Notes under the pieces: model-generated
The model's database searches: none
What the model was told of the DNA's origin: nothing
The model's input: only the letters and a program-made list of their open reading frames with translations
Position numbers and translations under genes: made by a program
Shown: positions 39,701 to 50,340 of the stretch, piece after piece
How positions within the stretch are numbered: position 1 is the stretch's first letter
Layout of the letters: every line of letters begins with the position of its first letter
Source: Diadema setosum
Lineage: Eukaryota; Echinodermata; Echinoidea; Diadematoida; Diadematidae
DNA: 64,000 nucleotides
Direction: 5' to 3'
Assembly: GCA_033980235.1 (NCBI GenBank)
Contig: CM067068.1
Span: forward strand, 2,128,501-2,192,500

Positions 39701-40748
39701 CAGGGTCATTATGGTTTCATTTTTGTAGGTTTTCTGTTCAGCATCCCAGTTAATTTTTAAGCCGTGGCACCAAGGTTGGAAGTGTTAGTTGTATTGCCTT
39801 TTTTGAATGCCAGTCTGTTTAGATTTCTGTAGCATGCAACGATGCAAAAACATAATCATTTACATTAATTTTGTGTGAAATGAGACAGGCTTGATTAGTT
39901 TTTGGGACAGTCGTAGTTAAGACAACATTCCAAAATTTCACTGTTTTATGCATTGACAAAAAAAGTAAAAAAAAAAATGAAAAAAAAAAAGAAGTGAAGT
40001 CTCTTTATTTTGTGTGATGTTACATGTAAGTTTCTACAAACAACTGCTGTAGCAGTAAAACCTTTGCATGGGTTAGATGACAGTGATCAAAATCAATTTG
40101 GAATTATCACAGATTGTAGTCACTGCGGATTGGATACTACTGTATATGTCTCATTTAGTATCGTCATATCTTTGCTTGTAAAATAGTTGTATACAAAATA
40201 TTCAGCATGTTGTTACAAAGTACACTGGAACACAGTTGTATATACAAAAGTTAAATACAGAATGGTGTGCTTTAGATGAGATATCAGATTTTCACTTTCA
40301 AGTGAACTGTAAAACCAGCTCGACATTTGCTGCATGAAACATTGGCAAATTGGAGCCTGCAGCCTGCAGCCTTTTTCTTTTTTCTTTTTTCTTTTTTGTG
40401 GCATGAAACTTTAGTGAATTGCCACTGGCATTCAATGCATTTGTGTAGACAATCTTTTGCGGGCATTTAATTTTCACTGAACGTGGCTCCTCATGAATTT
40501 CGCAAAAGTTTCATGCATGCCAAAATTTCTGGTATTACAGTAGTTCGTTCTCCAGCCCACAAGCGTTGACTTTGACTCAGTTCTGTGGCTGTTGTTGTTG
40601 TTGTGCTAGCCTCTATGGATTTGGAGTCAGTGTGAATGCCATCAAAGCACTCCTCCTCATGTCGGTCACTGGTATGACTCACCTTGCGCTGGTCACGTAC
40701 GCCAACATCGACTGCAAGCAGATGATCATGGATAAACTCAACTTGTAA
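30709..40748 (+). CDS. mgst2: Microsomal glutathione S-transferase 2-like MAPEG protein, complete
   Basis: Five exons give 153 residues: 30709-30778, 31633-31732, 34909-34979, 36786-36867, 40610-40748. Donors are GTGAGT, GTGAGT, GTATGT, GTGAGT and acceptors all AG. The protein has four hydrophobic segments (about 9-28, 62-83, 84-101, 111-138). It carries QVGKARMKYKV (29-39), the signature RAQQNCVEF (55-63), and GLVYVYGRYQYFNGY (87-101) followed by Arg108, which aligns with the catalytic Arg104 of human MGST2/LTC4 synthase. The family conjugates glutathione to lipophilic electrophiles or LTA4 in the ER/nuclear membrane as a trimer. RAQQNCVE and the length (human MGST2 has 147) favour MGST2 over MGST3. 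Start: ATG with G at -3, and its distance to the KAR motif matches the family. Confidence 0.93.
31633..31732 (+). CDS. mgst2: MGST2-like exon 2
   Basis: Follows a T/C-rich tract and GTGCAG. Encodes ASFARQVGKARMKYKVPYPK and ends in the RAQ motif, with Gln57 split across the junction (CA|G). Confidence 0.95.
32590..32780 (+). repeat. Dispersed repeat, copy 1 (partner 40395-40545)
   Basis: CATGCAACTTTAG.AAATTGCCACTGG, ATTCAATGCATT, GTGTAGACAA, TTGCACAAGTTTCATG and AAAATTTCTGG occur in the same order in the last intron at 40395-40545. Type unknown. Confidence 0.6.
32895..33016 (-). mobile_element. GGGCCC-ended MITE, copy 2
   Basis: Bounded by GGGCCCTGTTTCATCA and CATAGAACAGGGCCC. It is the inverse of 15906-16024. 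A T-run of about 14 has expanded inside. Confidence 0.85.
34134..34256 (+). repeat. Two tandem copies of about 66 bases
   Basis: ACATCTCGCTTTTTTG ... TGGTGTCTAAT ... GGGTGAATC is followed directly by ACATCTTGCTTTTTTG ... TGGTGTCTAAT ... GGGTGAATC. Confidence 0.75.
34909..34979 (+). CDS. mgst2: MGST2-like exon 3
   Basis: Completes Gln57 and reads QNCVEFSPIFFPVLWAAGLF, the second membrane helix. Acceptor TTTGCAG, donor GTATGT. Confidence 0.94.
35185..35360 (+). repeat. Dispersed repeat, copy 2 (partner 10545-10715)
   Basis: Shares ACACCAAAT, TCCCAACATGAATGTGACA, TTCAGTACTGTA and CACAATCGTGAATT with the copy in the MTMR intron. Confidence 0.55.
35609..36050. mobile_element. Foldback MITE with about 100-base inverted ends (ACGGGTCAATCCATGTC)
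   Basis: The left end ACGGGTCAATCCATGTCAAA and the complement of the right end, ACAGGTCAATCCACGTCAAA, continue matching through CGACCCC.TT.GATTTTCTTTAA and CCCCCAAGTGTC. Flanking bases show at most TA. The middle is unique, with no coding motif. Confidence 0.8.
36786..36867 (+). CDS. mgst2: MGST2-like exon 4
   Basis: VAAGLAGLVYVYGRYQYFNG then YIKEVKG, the third helix and cytosolic loop. The codon for catalytic Arg108 is split CG|C over the next intron. Acceptor TTTACAG, donor GTGAGT. Confidence 0.95.
37057..37137 (+). repeat. (CCGT)n / CCTTCCGT minisatellite
   Basis: Runs of CCGT interrupted at regular intervals by CTTCCGT, just after the 5' hairpin of the modular element. The Arg/Asp/Gly/Thr-rich frame on the minus strand is an artefact. 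Confidence 0.9.
37249..37740 (+). repeat. 152-base tandem repeat carrying AGGTCA direct repeats
   Basis: The unit AGGTCA-A-AGGTCA-A-AGGTCA then AA-AGGTCA, followed by ATACATAAAAT.TCACTATTTC and ATGTATTACCCAAT.AAGATT, starts at 37401, 37553 and 37705, with a partial first unit from about 37249. Spacing is exactly 152. Units are almost identical, so the array is young. Confidence 0.9.
38761..39480 (+). repeat. Two decayed arms of the AGGACAAG TTAA-family element
   Basis: 38761-38905 and 39340-39480 each repeat, in the same orientation, the right-arm order of 24140-24272: ATAACTTTT, CTGATTTTCCTC, ACT.ATA, CTCAATCC.CA. Sequence identity is low. Confidence 0.5.
40395..40545 (+). repeat. Dispersed repeat, copy 2 (partner 32590-32780)
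   Basis: Same ordered words as the partner, in the last intron of the MGST2-like gene, ending about 65 bases before the last exon. Confidence 0.6.
40610..40748 (+). CDS. mgst2: MGST2-like exon 5 and stop
   Basis: Completes Arg108, then LYGFGVSVNAIKALLLMSVT (fourth helix) and a polar tail ending MDKLNL, stop TAA. The acceptor CTAG follows a (GTT)n tract rather than a C/T-rich one. Confidence 0.94.
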
Positions 40749-41001
40749 CAAACGTCACTGGCTTCCTCACATCCTCACCATGCTGTAGTGCTTGTGGCCA
40801 AACTTTATCATTAAACACTGAGTACCTCTTTGCTGAGTCATAATTGACGGAAGTAATTTTTGTTTTCAAGTTCTGACAGTAATGTCAGCAAAGAGCTACT
40901 TGTGACATCATTTCCAACCAAATGAGAGCAGTTAGAGAAAGAGGGAGTGAGAGAGGGAGAGAAAAAGAGATGAAATTAGTTGGTTTGCTGAAATACAATG
41001 T

Positions 41002-41007
41002 AATAAA
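41002..41007 (+). terminator. Candidate poly(A) signal of the MGST2-like gene
   Basis: AATAAA 254 bases after the stop codon. A second AATAAA at 41291-41296 is an alternative. Confidence 0.45.
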
Positions 41008-43225
41008 TTGCATACATCATTATGATCATATATCCTTGTCCTGAAGGTGGTGGTTTGTTTGTGTCTAATAACTTTTTTTTTTTTATTCTCTGTTGAATGA
41101 GCAAAAATATACATGTATTATGTTTTTCCGCCACATTTCTGTCCCTTGTGGCTGGTTGCTCACGGATACTCTTCTCAATACTGTACCAACTCTCTGGACT
41201 TAATCAACCTATTGCTCACAAAGTTCAAATTTTGGTGCAATTACAACTGAAATATGACGAGAGTACTTTCGGTCATATTTTATGGACAGAAATAAAACTC
41301 ACAAAGGTATACATAATTTCACACAAAGTTGACTTCCTTGGTCCTCCCCTGTTATTGAATAGGATGAGTATGCAGTGTGTTCAGGTGTAGCCAAGTCAGG
41401 AGTTGATCTATACTATGCTCCTTGACAGAGAACAGCACACACACTTACATTGTAGTTTTGTTCAACAAAGTTCATCATATCAGATGAGTGAGTTATTTCT
41501 GTAACAGTTAATGCCATACATGTTCCTTGATCACATAATTCTATACATTGTACTTCCCAGATGGAACTACAGTACGTGTACAGGTATCTCCATCCCAAAG
41601 AAACATATACAGTATTCAGAGTGGTGACTCACCACTTATATTTGTGAAAGCACAAACTGGATAAAGAAAGAAATTTAATACTAAACATGCATATTTCTGA
41701 AATTCACATTAGTAGAAAGCAGAGATCATTCTCTGTGACTTAATTTTGGAGAGCATTTCTGTGCAGCATCAGAGAGAAAACCAAACAGAAGAATGCAGCC
41801 TTTGCAACTTGTCTGTGGTACTACATGTACTGCACACTCAAATCTACAGTGTAGTTCATGGCACAATGTTGTTCATCCTGGATCAATCTTGCAGTCTTTG
41901 GTATTATTGGTGGTGCGCGGTGATCAATGGGTTATAGTTGTCGCAAGATAGGCATCTGCTATCACAATGCACACGTGTGTAGCACCCTGAATATATCAAT
42001 GGATTCCCGGCATAAAATCTTCAAGGCTGTTCTCTTAAGTCGCAGGGGGATTTAGCTTCCTTGATGGAATCATTTGGCTGTAACTTCCCCAGGGATTTTT
42101 TTTTTTGTTTTGTTTTTTTTTGTAACCCTTTCCCGTGCGATGACTATTCACTTTTCAGAATGATTCATTCATAATGCATAACATGTACTAAATGGGCTGT
42201 TGATCAGGGGGAGATAGAATTCCCATCCATCTACGGTGACAACTCTTTGACCTCTAATTTATGATCATAGCTGTTTAAATCGCGAGGAAAGCTGCGAATA
42301 CTGTGTCAATGAATACGCTGCTCTGATTGTTTTCACTCGTTAAACTGCTGCGAACGTCATCATCATTATGTTATTCAAAAAACATCACCGTTTTGAAATG
42401 GATGGCATGATCGATGTGGCTGTAAATCATGAATGCCTTCAAAAAATGAAATATATGTATGCATATCTTGGAGTAGATTGTCATAATTTGTTATGAACCA
42501 ACTATCTAATTTTATTGACAGCACATGTACAAAATATTATGGATGCATTATGTATAACAGTTCATGCATCGGTGTGTGTACATAATTACATTGTATTATA
42601 CAATGCACATGTATATCTGTTGAGCATATACTACATCCTTTATTGAAGAAAATGATGAAATTGCATTTTTATACACAAAAAAAAAAAAGTATGTTTGGTC
42701 TTTTTTTTTTAATATTTCTGATTTTGAAATACAATGTAGTGTTCTGAAGTTGAAATACAGTGTATGGTATATGGTACATGTGTGGGTGAAAAGTGATTGT
42801 TTCCAGGTTATGCTAGAATGTTTATATTTGAAAATTGTCATGAACAATCAAGTATAGTTACTATTACAGCTTGTGCAAAGAAAGGTGAAAAATGTAGATC
42901 TTATCATGTTGACATGATCATGTAGACATGGTTATTTTTTGACAACTAACAATGATGCAGAAGATGCCATGTCCGAGAATATTACACTATATTTGTAAAA
43001 TGTATGCTGTATTCACGAGATGGTTGCATACGTATAGGTACATGTACAATGTGTGTCACACTTAACATGTATGGTCATTTGGACTTCAGGTGTACAATGT
43101 ACTTTATTGTCTTATTCAAATTAAAATGAAAGATGAAAATATGAGAAAATGATTGTTCGGTGGAGTTCTTTGAGTGTCGTGTACTGAATGCACTGCAGGG
43201 ACAATGTATAATGTATAATGGAGGA

Positions 43226-43400
43226 GCTGTTTGTGGTGCAGTGGATTAGACCCCAGACTATCAATAATGAGGTCGATGGTTCAAGTCCCCTGGCTGCAGT
43301 GGTCGTGCCCCAAGGCAAGGCACTTTGTAATATCCTCATTGCCTATACAAGTATATTCTCTGGGAAGGGACTCGAAGACAGTGGCCCGGGATCTATGCTT
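43226..43400 (+). mobile_element. tRNA-derived SINE
   Basis: Internal Pol III promoter: A box TGGTGCAGTGG (43234-43244) and B box GGTTCAAGTCC (43278-43288), correctly spaced. After the head comes GTGCCCCAAGGCAAGGCACTTT, a body type I recall from marine invertebrate SINEs. The 3' end is not sharply defined. Confidence 0.7.
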
Positions 43401-45029
43401 ACAAGCATGCACTGCTCCCCACAGTGGTCATGTAATACAAAATCAATGCTTATCAGATATTGATTTTGTTTATTAAGTTTTTAATGTTACCTACATGTAT
43501 ATCCACAGTTAGAATAGTGCTAAGTGTTTAAGATTCTTTTCATTATTTCCTACATTTTACAATGTAATTTATAGGAAGACAATGATTACTAATTACTTTC
43601 CCCGCAATACATACATGTATACAGTGTATGTACCTCCTTTGAATTTCACACAAAGCCAGATTGTGCTGCATTAACACTCCCTATCAGCGCCAAAGACAGG
43701 CATCTGCACATTCACCTTGCATTCATGAGCTAAAGTGTGACTGGAGAACATGCCCTTATTAACATGGATAAGATGATCAACCAGGTTTAAAAATGGGAGA
43801 AGCAATTACACTTGTATTTATAAGGATAAGAGAAAATTGTCGTGCAGTGGATTGGAACTGGGACGAATTCTGAGTGTTTATTTGCAAAGAGAGAGAGAGT
43901 GTGTGGCTAGAAATCAGACAGTGGTATTCATAGAGGCTCTGGAGGTAATCGTGGATTTAAGTTAAATTAGATGATAGGAGTTCATGCATTTATAATATAC
44001 CTGTACAATATACATACTACAATAATATTGTATACCAAGAGGGAGAATAAACTAAGTAGGCCTACATTGACACGCCCTCACACGCACGCGCATGCATAGT
44101 ACATGTATATCCATTTTCAAATTGGGTATAGCCAAGATGACGGGAGTATATCATAGCAATATGAAGTTTGATGTCTAGCTGCTTAATTAATTTGAACAAC
44201 CACTTCATTGGCTTCAGTGTCAAGCAAACAAGTGATGCATAAAAAGAGATAGACGTAGAATTGTGATCATGAAGACCACTAACTTGATTAAGGACCTCAA
44301 ATAACTTTGAATACGCAGAACTCTGTGAGTCTTTTATCTCTCTACTCACAAACTTCGATCAAGCAGCTAAAATAATCATGTTCTGTCATATGTCATATAA
44401 AGAATGCACGTTGTGGCACATAATCTTGAATTCACTATACTGGATTATATGCATGACAAATTCATAAACGGTTCAAATGCGGTATTAGTAGGTCGAGGAC
44501 TACAGTTGTATATCATATTGGCTAGAATAGTGCGTAAAAGAGCATACCCAGTGCTATCTTTGTTATAATAATGACTTTATGATATACTACGTCTCTCTCC
44601 AATCATAAAGTTCATGACCGTGAATTATGAAATCAATGAGTTATAATAATGAAAGTATAGCATCGATTCATGATTCTGCACAAGTTGCTAAACCCGCGAT
44701 TCCGATGCGAGAATAGAGTGAAAAAATACATTATAGTTCATGACCGTGAATTACATTGTACATGAAATCAATGAGTTCCACTTTGATACATGAACCAATT
44801 TGACCAATCACAAATCTAGTCAGGTCCTATATGAATACACTGCAATTATATTTACTGTTATCATATCGTGTTAAGATACATGAATGTCATAGCATGTACA
44901 TGTATTGTTTATCATAAGCACACGTATTCATGTAGTTCCAAGCACTCACACACCGTTTAATTGGCCTACAGAAACAGGCCAGAAAGTATTAGGCTTACCA
45001 CCCCCCCCCCTTTCTCCTCCCTCAAAATA

Positions 45030-45180
45030 GGGCCTAGATAAATAGATAGATAGATAGGTAGAGAAATAAACATATAAATAAATAAATAAATAAATATATA
45101 AACAAGCAAATAAATAAATAAATGAATAAATAAATAGATGATATATAAATAAATAAAAGATGAAAAGATAAATGAATAAG
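45030..45180. repeat. (TAAA)n/(TAGA)n microsatellite
   Basis: About 150 bases of TAAA and TAGA units. On the minus strand it opens a 162-codon Ile/Tyr/Leu/Phe-rich frame that is not a gene. Confidence 0.92.
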
Positions 45181-47170
45181 ATGTAGGGCCTACAGCTGTG
45201 AAACTGCGTGAAAGCTAGCTGAATGCATGATACACAGCGAAGATTGTCGTTGGAGAGAGAAGTTTTATATACACTAGCTGGGAAAGAATGATGAGACGAG
45301 GAAGTAAAAAGGAGGGTAATGTGGCAGGGAGAATGATCGTTGGAGGAAACCCTCTCCGGGAAATTACGAAAGGAGATGGCGGGGGGGGGGGGGGGGGGGG
45401 TGTTGTATGAATCTTGCGTAAACCTTCCGAACATTTCTCTCTTCTTTTTTTTTTTCCCCGGAGCGAGAGTTTTGAAAGACTCTAAATCCTCCTACAGGGA
45501 ATTGATGCGGAGGTTAATGCGATGCGCTTGATCTTGATTTAAAGCACTCTTGAAAAGGAGAATGTTTGATGGAATACCTAGAATCAAGATTCTTTTCGTG
45601 GAGAAACAATTTTTTTGCCGGAAGATCATCGTGTACTTTCTCAAGTTAAGGATGGGGGGGGGGGGGATGCCTTGGCCAGAATGACGTAAAACTACGCAGG
45701 AAAAGATAGAGAGACCTCCGAGGAAAGAAACGTGAATGAATAGATTGTCGTTTATAGGAAGGCATGAGTGTGAATGGAAACACAGCGAGTAATGTCACGT
45801 TAAACATGCATAATGAACCATGAAAGCATGCAACTATCTCCCGCTTATACACGTAATTCAATCACGCACTATGATTTATTTCTTCATAGCTGCCACGGAA
45901 CATCAGCTATTCTCACCAAATGAGAGAAAAAAAAATGTTTATCATTACGAGAGATTGGCTGTGCTGTGGTATCTTGAACGCTGCGTCACTGAAAGTTCGA
46001 GTAAAATCAATTAATAACGACAAAGTAATCAATGTAGACGTTCTTGTCTCATTCTCATTGGTCAGCTATCATCACCTATAGCTCCCTGGTCAAAATAAGC
46101 TTCTTTATTCTGACACTACCCTGTGTACCTTCTCATTCCCCTCTTCTCATTATTTTTTTCTTACCTTCCTTCATTCCTACATTCTCTTTTTTCCTCTCTC
46201 CTATAACGAATTCGCCACCTAATTTATATCCTCTATCAATATCCACACTGATATTAAATCTGAACGAAACGAGTGCGCACTACAATCAATCACCGTAAAC
46301 ATGGAAGACTATCTCCCTCGGAAAGAAATAACGCTGCTGCATCACAAACCATATACTACACTGACCTCAGCCAGATTTCCTTAATCATTACCTTATATAC
46401 CAGGTGGTAGAGAGCTTGATGGGAGTTTTAAAGTACTTTTTTACAGGTATAAAGGGGCTGTTTCAGTCCAGTGTAATTATGGTAATTTCAGATGGCCACT
46501 ATTTCTTTGTGGGTTGTTTGAGTAATTGCTTGATTGTTAAATGTACTATAACCACGATAACGTTTGGGAAAATTTATTTTTTATATTGTTTTGTTTTAGT
46601 TTTTGTTTCTGAATGAATTTATTGCATTTGAAAAAAAATGTGAAAGTTGTGAAAAGATAAAAACACAAAACTTAATAAAAATCAAAAACTGTCTTGCTCT
46701 ACCTCTAATCATCACGTATAGCTTCCATCGTTTTGTCTTTAATTCTACGTGATTTGATTTGATTAAATTTTATTCACAAAATGCATGCACTATGCTTACA
46801 TTGTACACATGTACAACATATATAAATGCTTCATAAAATGGGATAGTCATAATATTATATTTAATTATGTCATATATTAAGCTCTTTGATTGCACTCTTC
46901 CCATTATATAGTTAACTTTAACGTAATCTTGGTTAGAACTTCTGACTTAACCATTCGCCGCCCTGCTAAGTAACGCATAGGTCTAAACACGTTTTACCCA
47001 CTGAATGTTTACCCAATGAAAGTTTATGGTATTATATATGAATTCTTTATGATTACAATTGATAAAAAGATATGCATATATTTCATTTGAGTCACTGGAT
47101 GATGTTCCTTCAGGATATTCAAAAGGTTTGTTAATCTAAAAACGAAAAATAGGTACGTCCTATATAATAT

Positions 47171-47303
47171 TATAACGAACTTTCGAAATTATCAACCGTA
47201 TTTCATCTTTGATTGACGAACTTTCGGAACAATAAACTTATTTTACAAAGTTTTATTTCGGATTAAGAACCTTCGGATTACCTAACCTGTGGAATAACGA
47301 ACT
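47171..47303. repeat. Degenerate array of CGAACTTTCGGA-like units
   Basis: AACGAACTTTCGAAAT, GACGAACTTTCGGAAC, TAAGAACCTTCGGATT and AACGAACTGTAG occur at intervals of about 35-55 bases. Each contains the partial palindrome TTCG/CGAA. Class unknown. Confidence 0.5.
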
Positions 47304-48290
47304 GTAGCCCATTATTGTTTATTTTCGCTGCTGAGTACACTTTCCATCACTGGCTCTTTGTTGGTACATATTATGATTGGTTGTAAGAGTAGCAAAACAG
47401 GGAGCGGCCCTATTTCTCTGCTGGATTTACATTTTTTTTTTAATTGAATGTAAGTCTTTCACCAAAACAGGATAGACAGTGAGATTCAAAAATGTCAATA
47501 TTTAATGAGAACAAGAAAATTATTTCCCAGCAAATTTTGACTTGATAAGTGTATCTAGACCATCAAGTCGCCATCATGGCTGCGTTTTCGACGAACGGCA
47601 TCACATTATTCTAATGATGTGATTACGGCTGTTGATGGAACCTACTTTTCAGTAACAATTAGGTTGTATGGTCGTACGCTCTATGCTGGATCAGGTGTCC
47701 TACTATCAACAGTTTCCATTATATTTAGTTTTACCGTGATTATGCGTGTTTATTTCTTATCATTAATAATCCTCATACAAAGAGCTAAAGGCTCTTCTTT
47801 TATCGCGGCTCCGTCTTAGCTCCTCCAATTCCCCTGTATAACTCCTTTTTCAAAACCGTGACGTCGTGTATTCTACGTTTGGAGTGGATTTGTTGTTGTT
47901 GTTTTTTTTTTTTAATGCGTCCACTTCATTTAATTTTTGTTTCTTGGACAGAACTCATTTATAGTAACTCGTCAGCTGCAGGGCCAAAGGAAAGAAGATA
48001 ATAATTTGTTCATGAAAAAAGTTCCCTCTATCTATGTAAATGGAGAACTAACAATTATGTCGGAATAAGTAGGTTAATAAATCTGTTGACAAGTTTGACA
48101 AGACGAACGCCTGTCCGCATTTCGGCGACTCGATACGCACAAAAGACCTGTTTTGACTTTACTTCTCCGTAATTATGTGATCTTGCAATACAAAAATAAT
48201 AAACACTCGCCGTGGCTGATTTTCATTTTGTACTAAGAGTTAGTTTAATAAAGAAGACATTTTCAGTTCTAGAATAATATTATTGTCGTT

Positions 48291-48666
48291 TTGTTTGTTT
48301 GTTTGTTTGTTTGTTTGTTTGTTTGTTTGTTAATTTCCATCTGAGAAGATGGCTGGATAGCCCATATTCAGCTACGTTAAGCTGGTCTTCCATGGGGTCC
48401 AGTTGGATGTGAGATGGGACCACTTCACCGGGATAAACACCCTGCTCTTTGCGATGAATGAATGAAGCGGGATCTTTTACGTGCATGAGTTGTTACTCTC
48501 TCATACACGGGACCTCCATTTTATGTCCTATCCGAGGGACAGAGTGTTTTGCCTCTTGCTAGAGGGGACGGTATGCTTACACACAACATTGCTCGGTCCA
48601 GACTCGGGTTCGAACCCGGGCCGCGTGATCGTGAGGCAGACGCGCTACCGACTGAGCCAACTCATC
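48291..48666 (-). mobile_element. tRNA-derived SINE with (AAAC)n tail
   Basis: On the minus strand the head starts at 48666. The A box TGGCTCAGTCGG (complement of 48648-48659) and B box GGTTCGAACCC (complement of 48607-48617) are near-perfect. A body of about 260 bases follows, ending in (AAAC)n at 48291-48330. The acceptor stem does not pair, so this is a retroposon and not a working tRNA gene. Confidence 0.85.
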
Positions 48667-49059
48667 GGATTCGATGTTTCTAACTCACCCAGATAATTTT
48701 AATGACGGAAAATCAAACGTCTACGAATGCTAGTTTTCAGAAAAGGGATTAAAAGTTTAGGATTTATCCATGTGTTGTTTATTGTGTGTGGAACAAAAAC
48801 ATTTAGTTACACCAGCGTATTTGTGTTGATATCTGACTGATATTGTGGGCTTTTGAAGGTTTCTATAGCATTTCTATGTAAACGGAGAAAGCAAATTGAG
48901 ATCGAAAATAGATGGGCCGACAAAATCTTTTAGAGGTTCTTTTAATATTCAGTTCTCTGTTTCTAAAAATAATAAGTACCCCAAAAAAGTTCTTCAAATC
49001 AAGATGGAAAGATGGATGATTATTTTTTTTTTTACCATAACAAAGTGTGCATTGTTTCT

Positions 49060-49215
49060 TTTATTTTTGTTATAACGTCATCCGTGCATGTACTTTATAT
49101 TGTGTTCGATGACCCGTCATTATGAATGAAAGTCATACTGACAACTTGTACCTATTTTGTTTCTTTGATGGAAAAAAAATAAACCATTGAATTGAATTGG
49201 GTTGAATTGAAAGTC
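49060..49215 (+). mobile_element. Possible retroposon 3' end with (ATTGA)n tail
   Basis: GATGGAAAAAAAATAAACC followed by ATTGAATTGAATTGGGTTGAATTGAA. Such short A/T/G tail repeats after AATAAACC are common at the 3' ends of invertebrate LINEs. No reverse transcriptase sequence was found upstream. Confidence 0.4.
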
Positions 49216-50306
49216 GGTAACTCTTTCAGAACAAAATTGTTCCAAAACCTAAGTCAGCAAAGTTGACATTAAGTGTATATTTTAAGGTCTATTGCCGAAT
49301 CAACCTGAGCGGATTTATTGTACAGTATAAAGCGAAATGGCACTCATGAGGGTAACTGCAAGGAATAGCTATAGGCCTATATATTGATATCTATAAAACA
49401 ATCGCAACGGCGAATTTTTATCAGGATCTGGTGAACTTCAACAGTTTAAAGGGGTGAGTTAAAAGCTGGCATATTATTGAGCAAAGTTATCTCCAATTTT
49501 TGTTTTTCTTTAGTGAACAAATCGATACCGAAAATACAGGTGATATCATTTTCGACTCTTCAAATTCGCATTAAGGTTGCGATTGATATTGCTACTTTGT
49601 GCAAACACATGAAACTTAAAATGTCGCAATTTTTCTTATTTTGCCATGACATTTCCAAGGGAGTTTGATAAAGAGAAGGGTTTCAAGTTCAACAGGAGAG
49701 ATTTAGGGATCATTCCGGTCAGCGTTATTACCAAGCTCAGAGATACACACAGTTCTTGATCCAAGTCGTTTCGTTTCTTGTTTTGGGGTATTTTTTTTTT
49801 TTCTTCTTCTTCTTTTTATTCAGCTGTTACCTAATACTGTCCAGGATGGAAACCAGTGGACAACGAGTATCATATGACCTCTCGTTGATTGGATGAAATG
49901 ACGCGTGATGCATGCAATCAAACAGTGTCTTCGTCACTTGTCATTGTATACACAGGAAGTGGCAGCGTCTCGCCGAGGACAGCAGACTTTATTGGCATAT
50001 GAAATTCTTGAGAGAGAGTGGTTGAGACAGATACCAATTTCGCGTAAATGGCCTTACACTGCGCGAGAATTCATGGACGTGTTCGCTCAGTTATCAGAAC
50101 TTGGCAACCTGGTATTTTCTGAGAAAGGCCTTTTTGGAGAAGAGTGCTTAAACGCATGTTAAAGTAGCAATGGTTTCTCACCAAATTAGACCATTTTAAA
50201 TTGTTTCAAGGCACATGGATACACAGGGTACAATGTTTGCACAGATGAGTGAACTCTTTATTTCACCGTGTGTGTAATAATTAGGTAAGTGTGCCCTTCT
50301 ATGTTT

Positions 50307-50340
50307 TTTTTTGTATATATATATATATATATATATATAG
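50307..50340. repeat. (TA)n microsatellite
   Basis: A run of alternating TA. A similar run lies at 57747-57776. Confidence 0.9.

Noticed and set aside
44946..45434. 162-codon frame on the minus strand
   Set aside because: The Ile/Tyr/Leu/Phe run comes from translating a (TAAA)n microsatellite, and the other end crosses C runs; no domain.
48593..48666. tRNA gene on the minus strand
   Set aside because: A and B boxes are good, but the acceptor stem does not pair and the sequence continues into a SINE body with an (AAAC)n tail.
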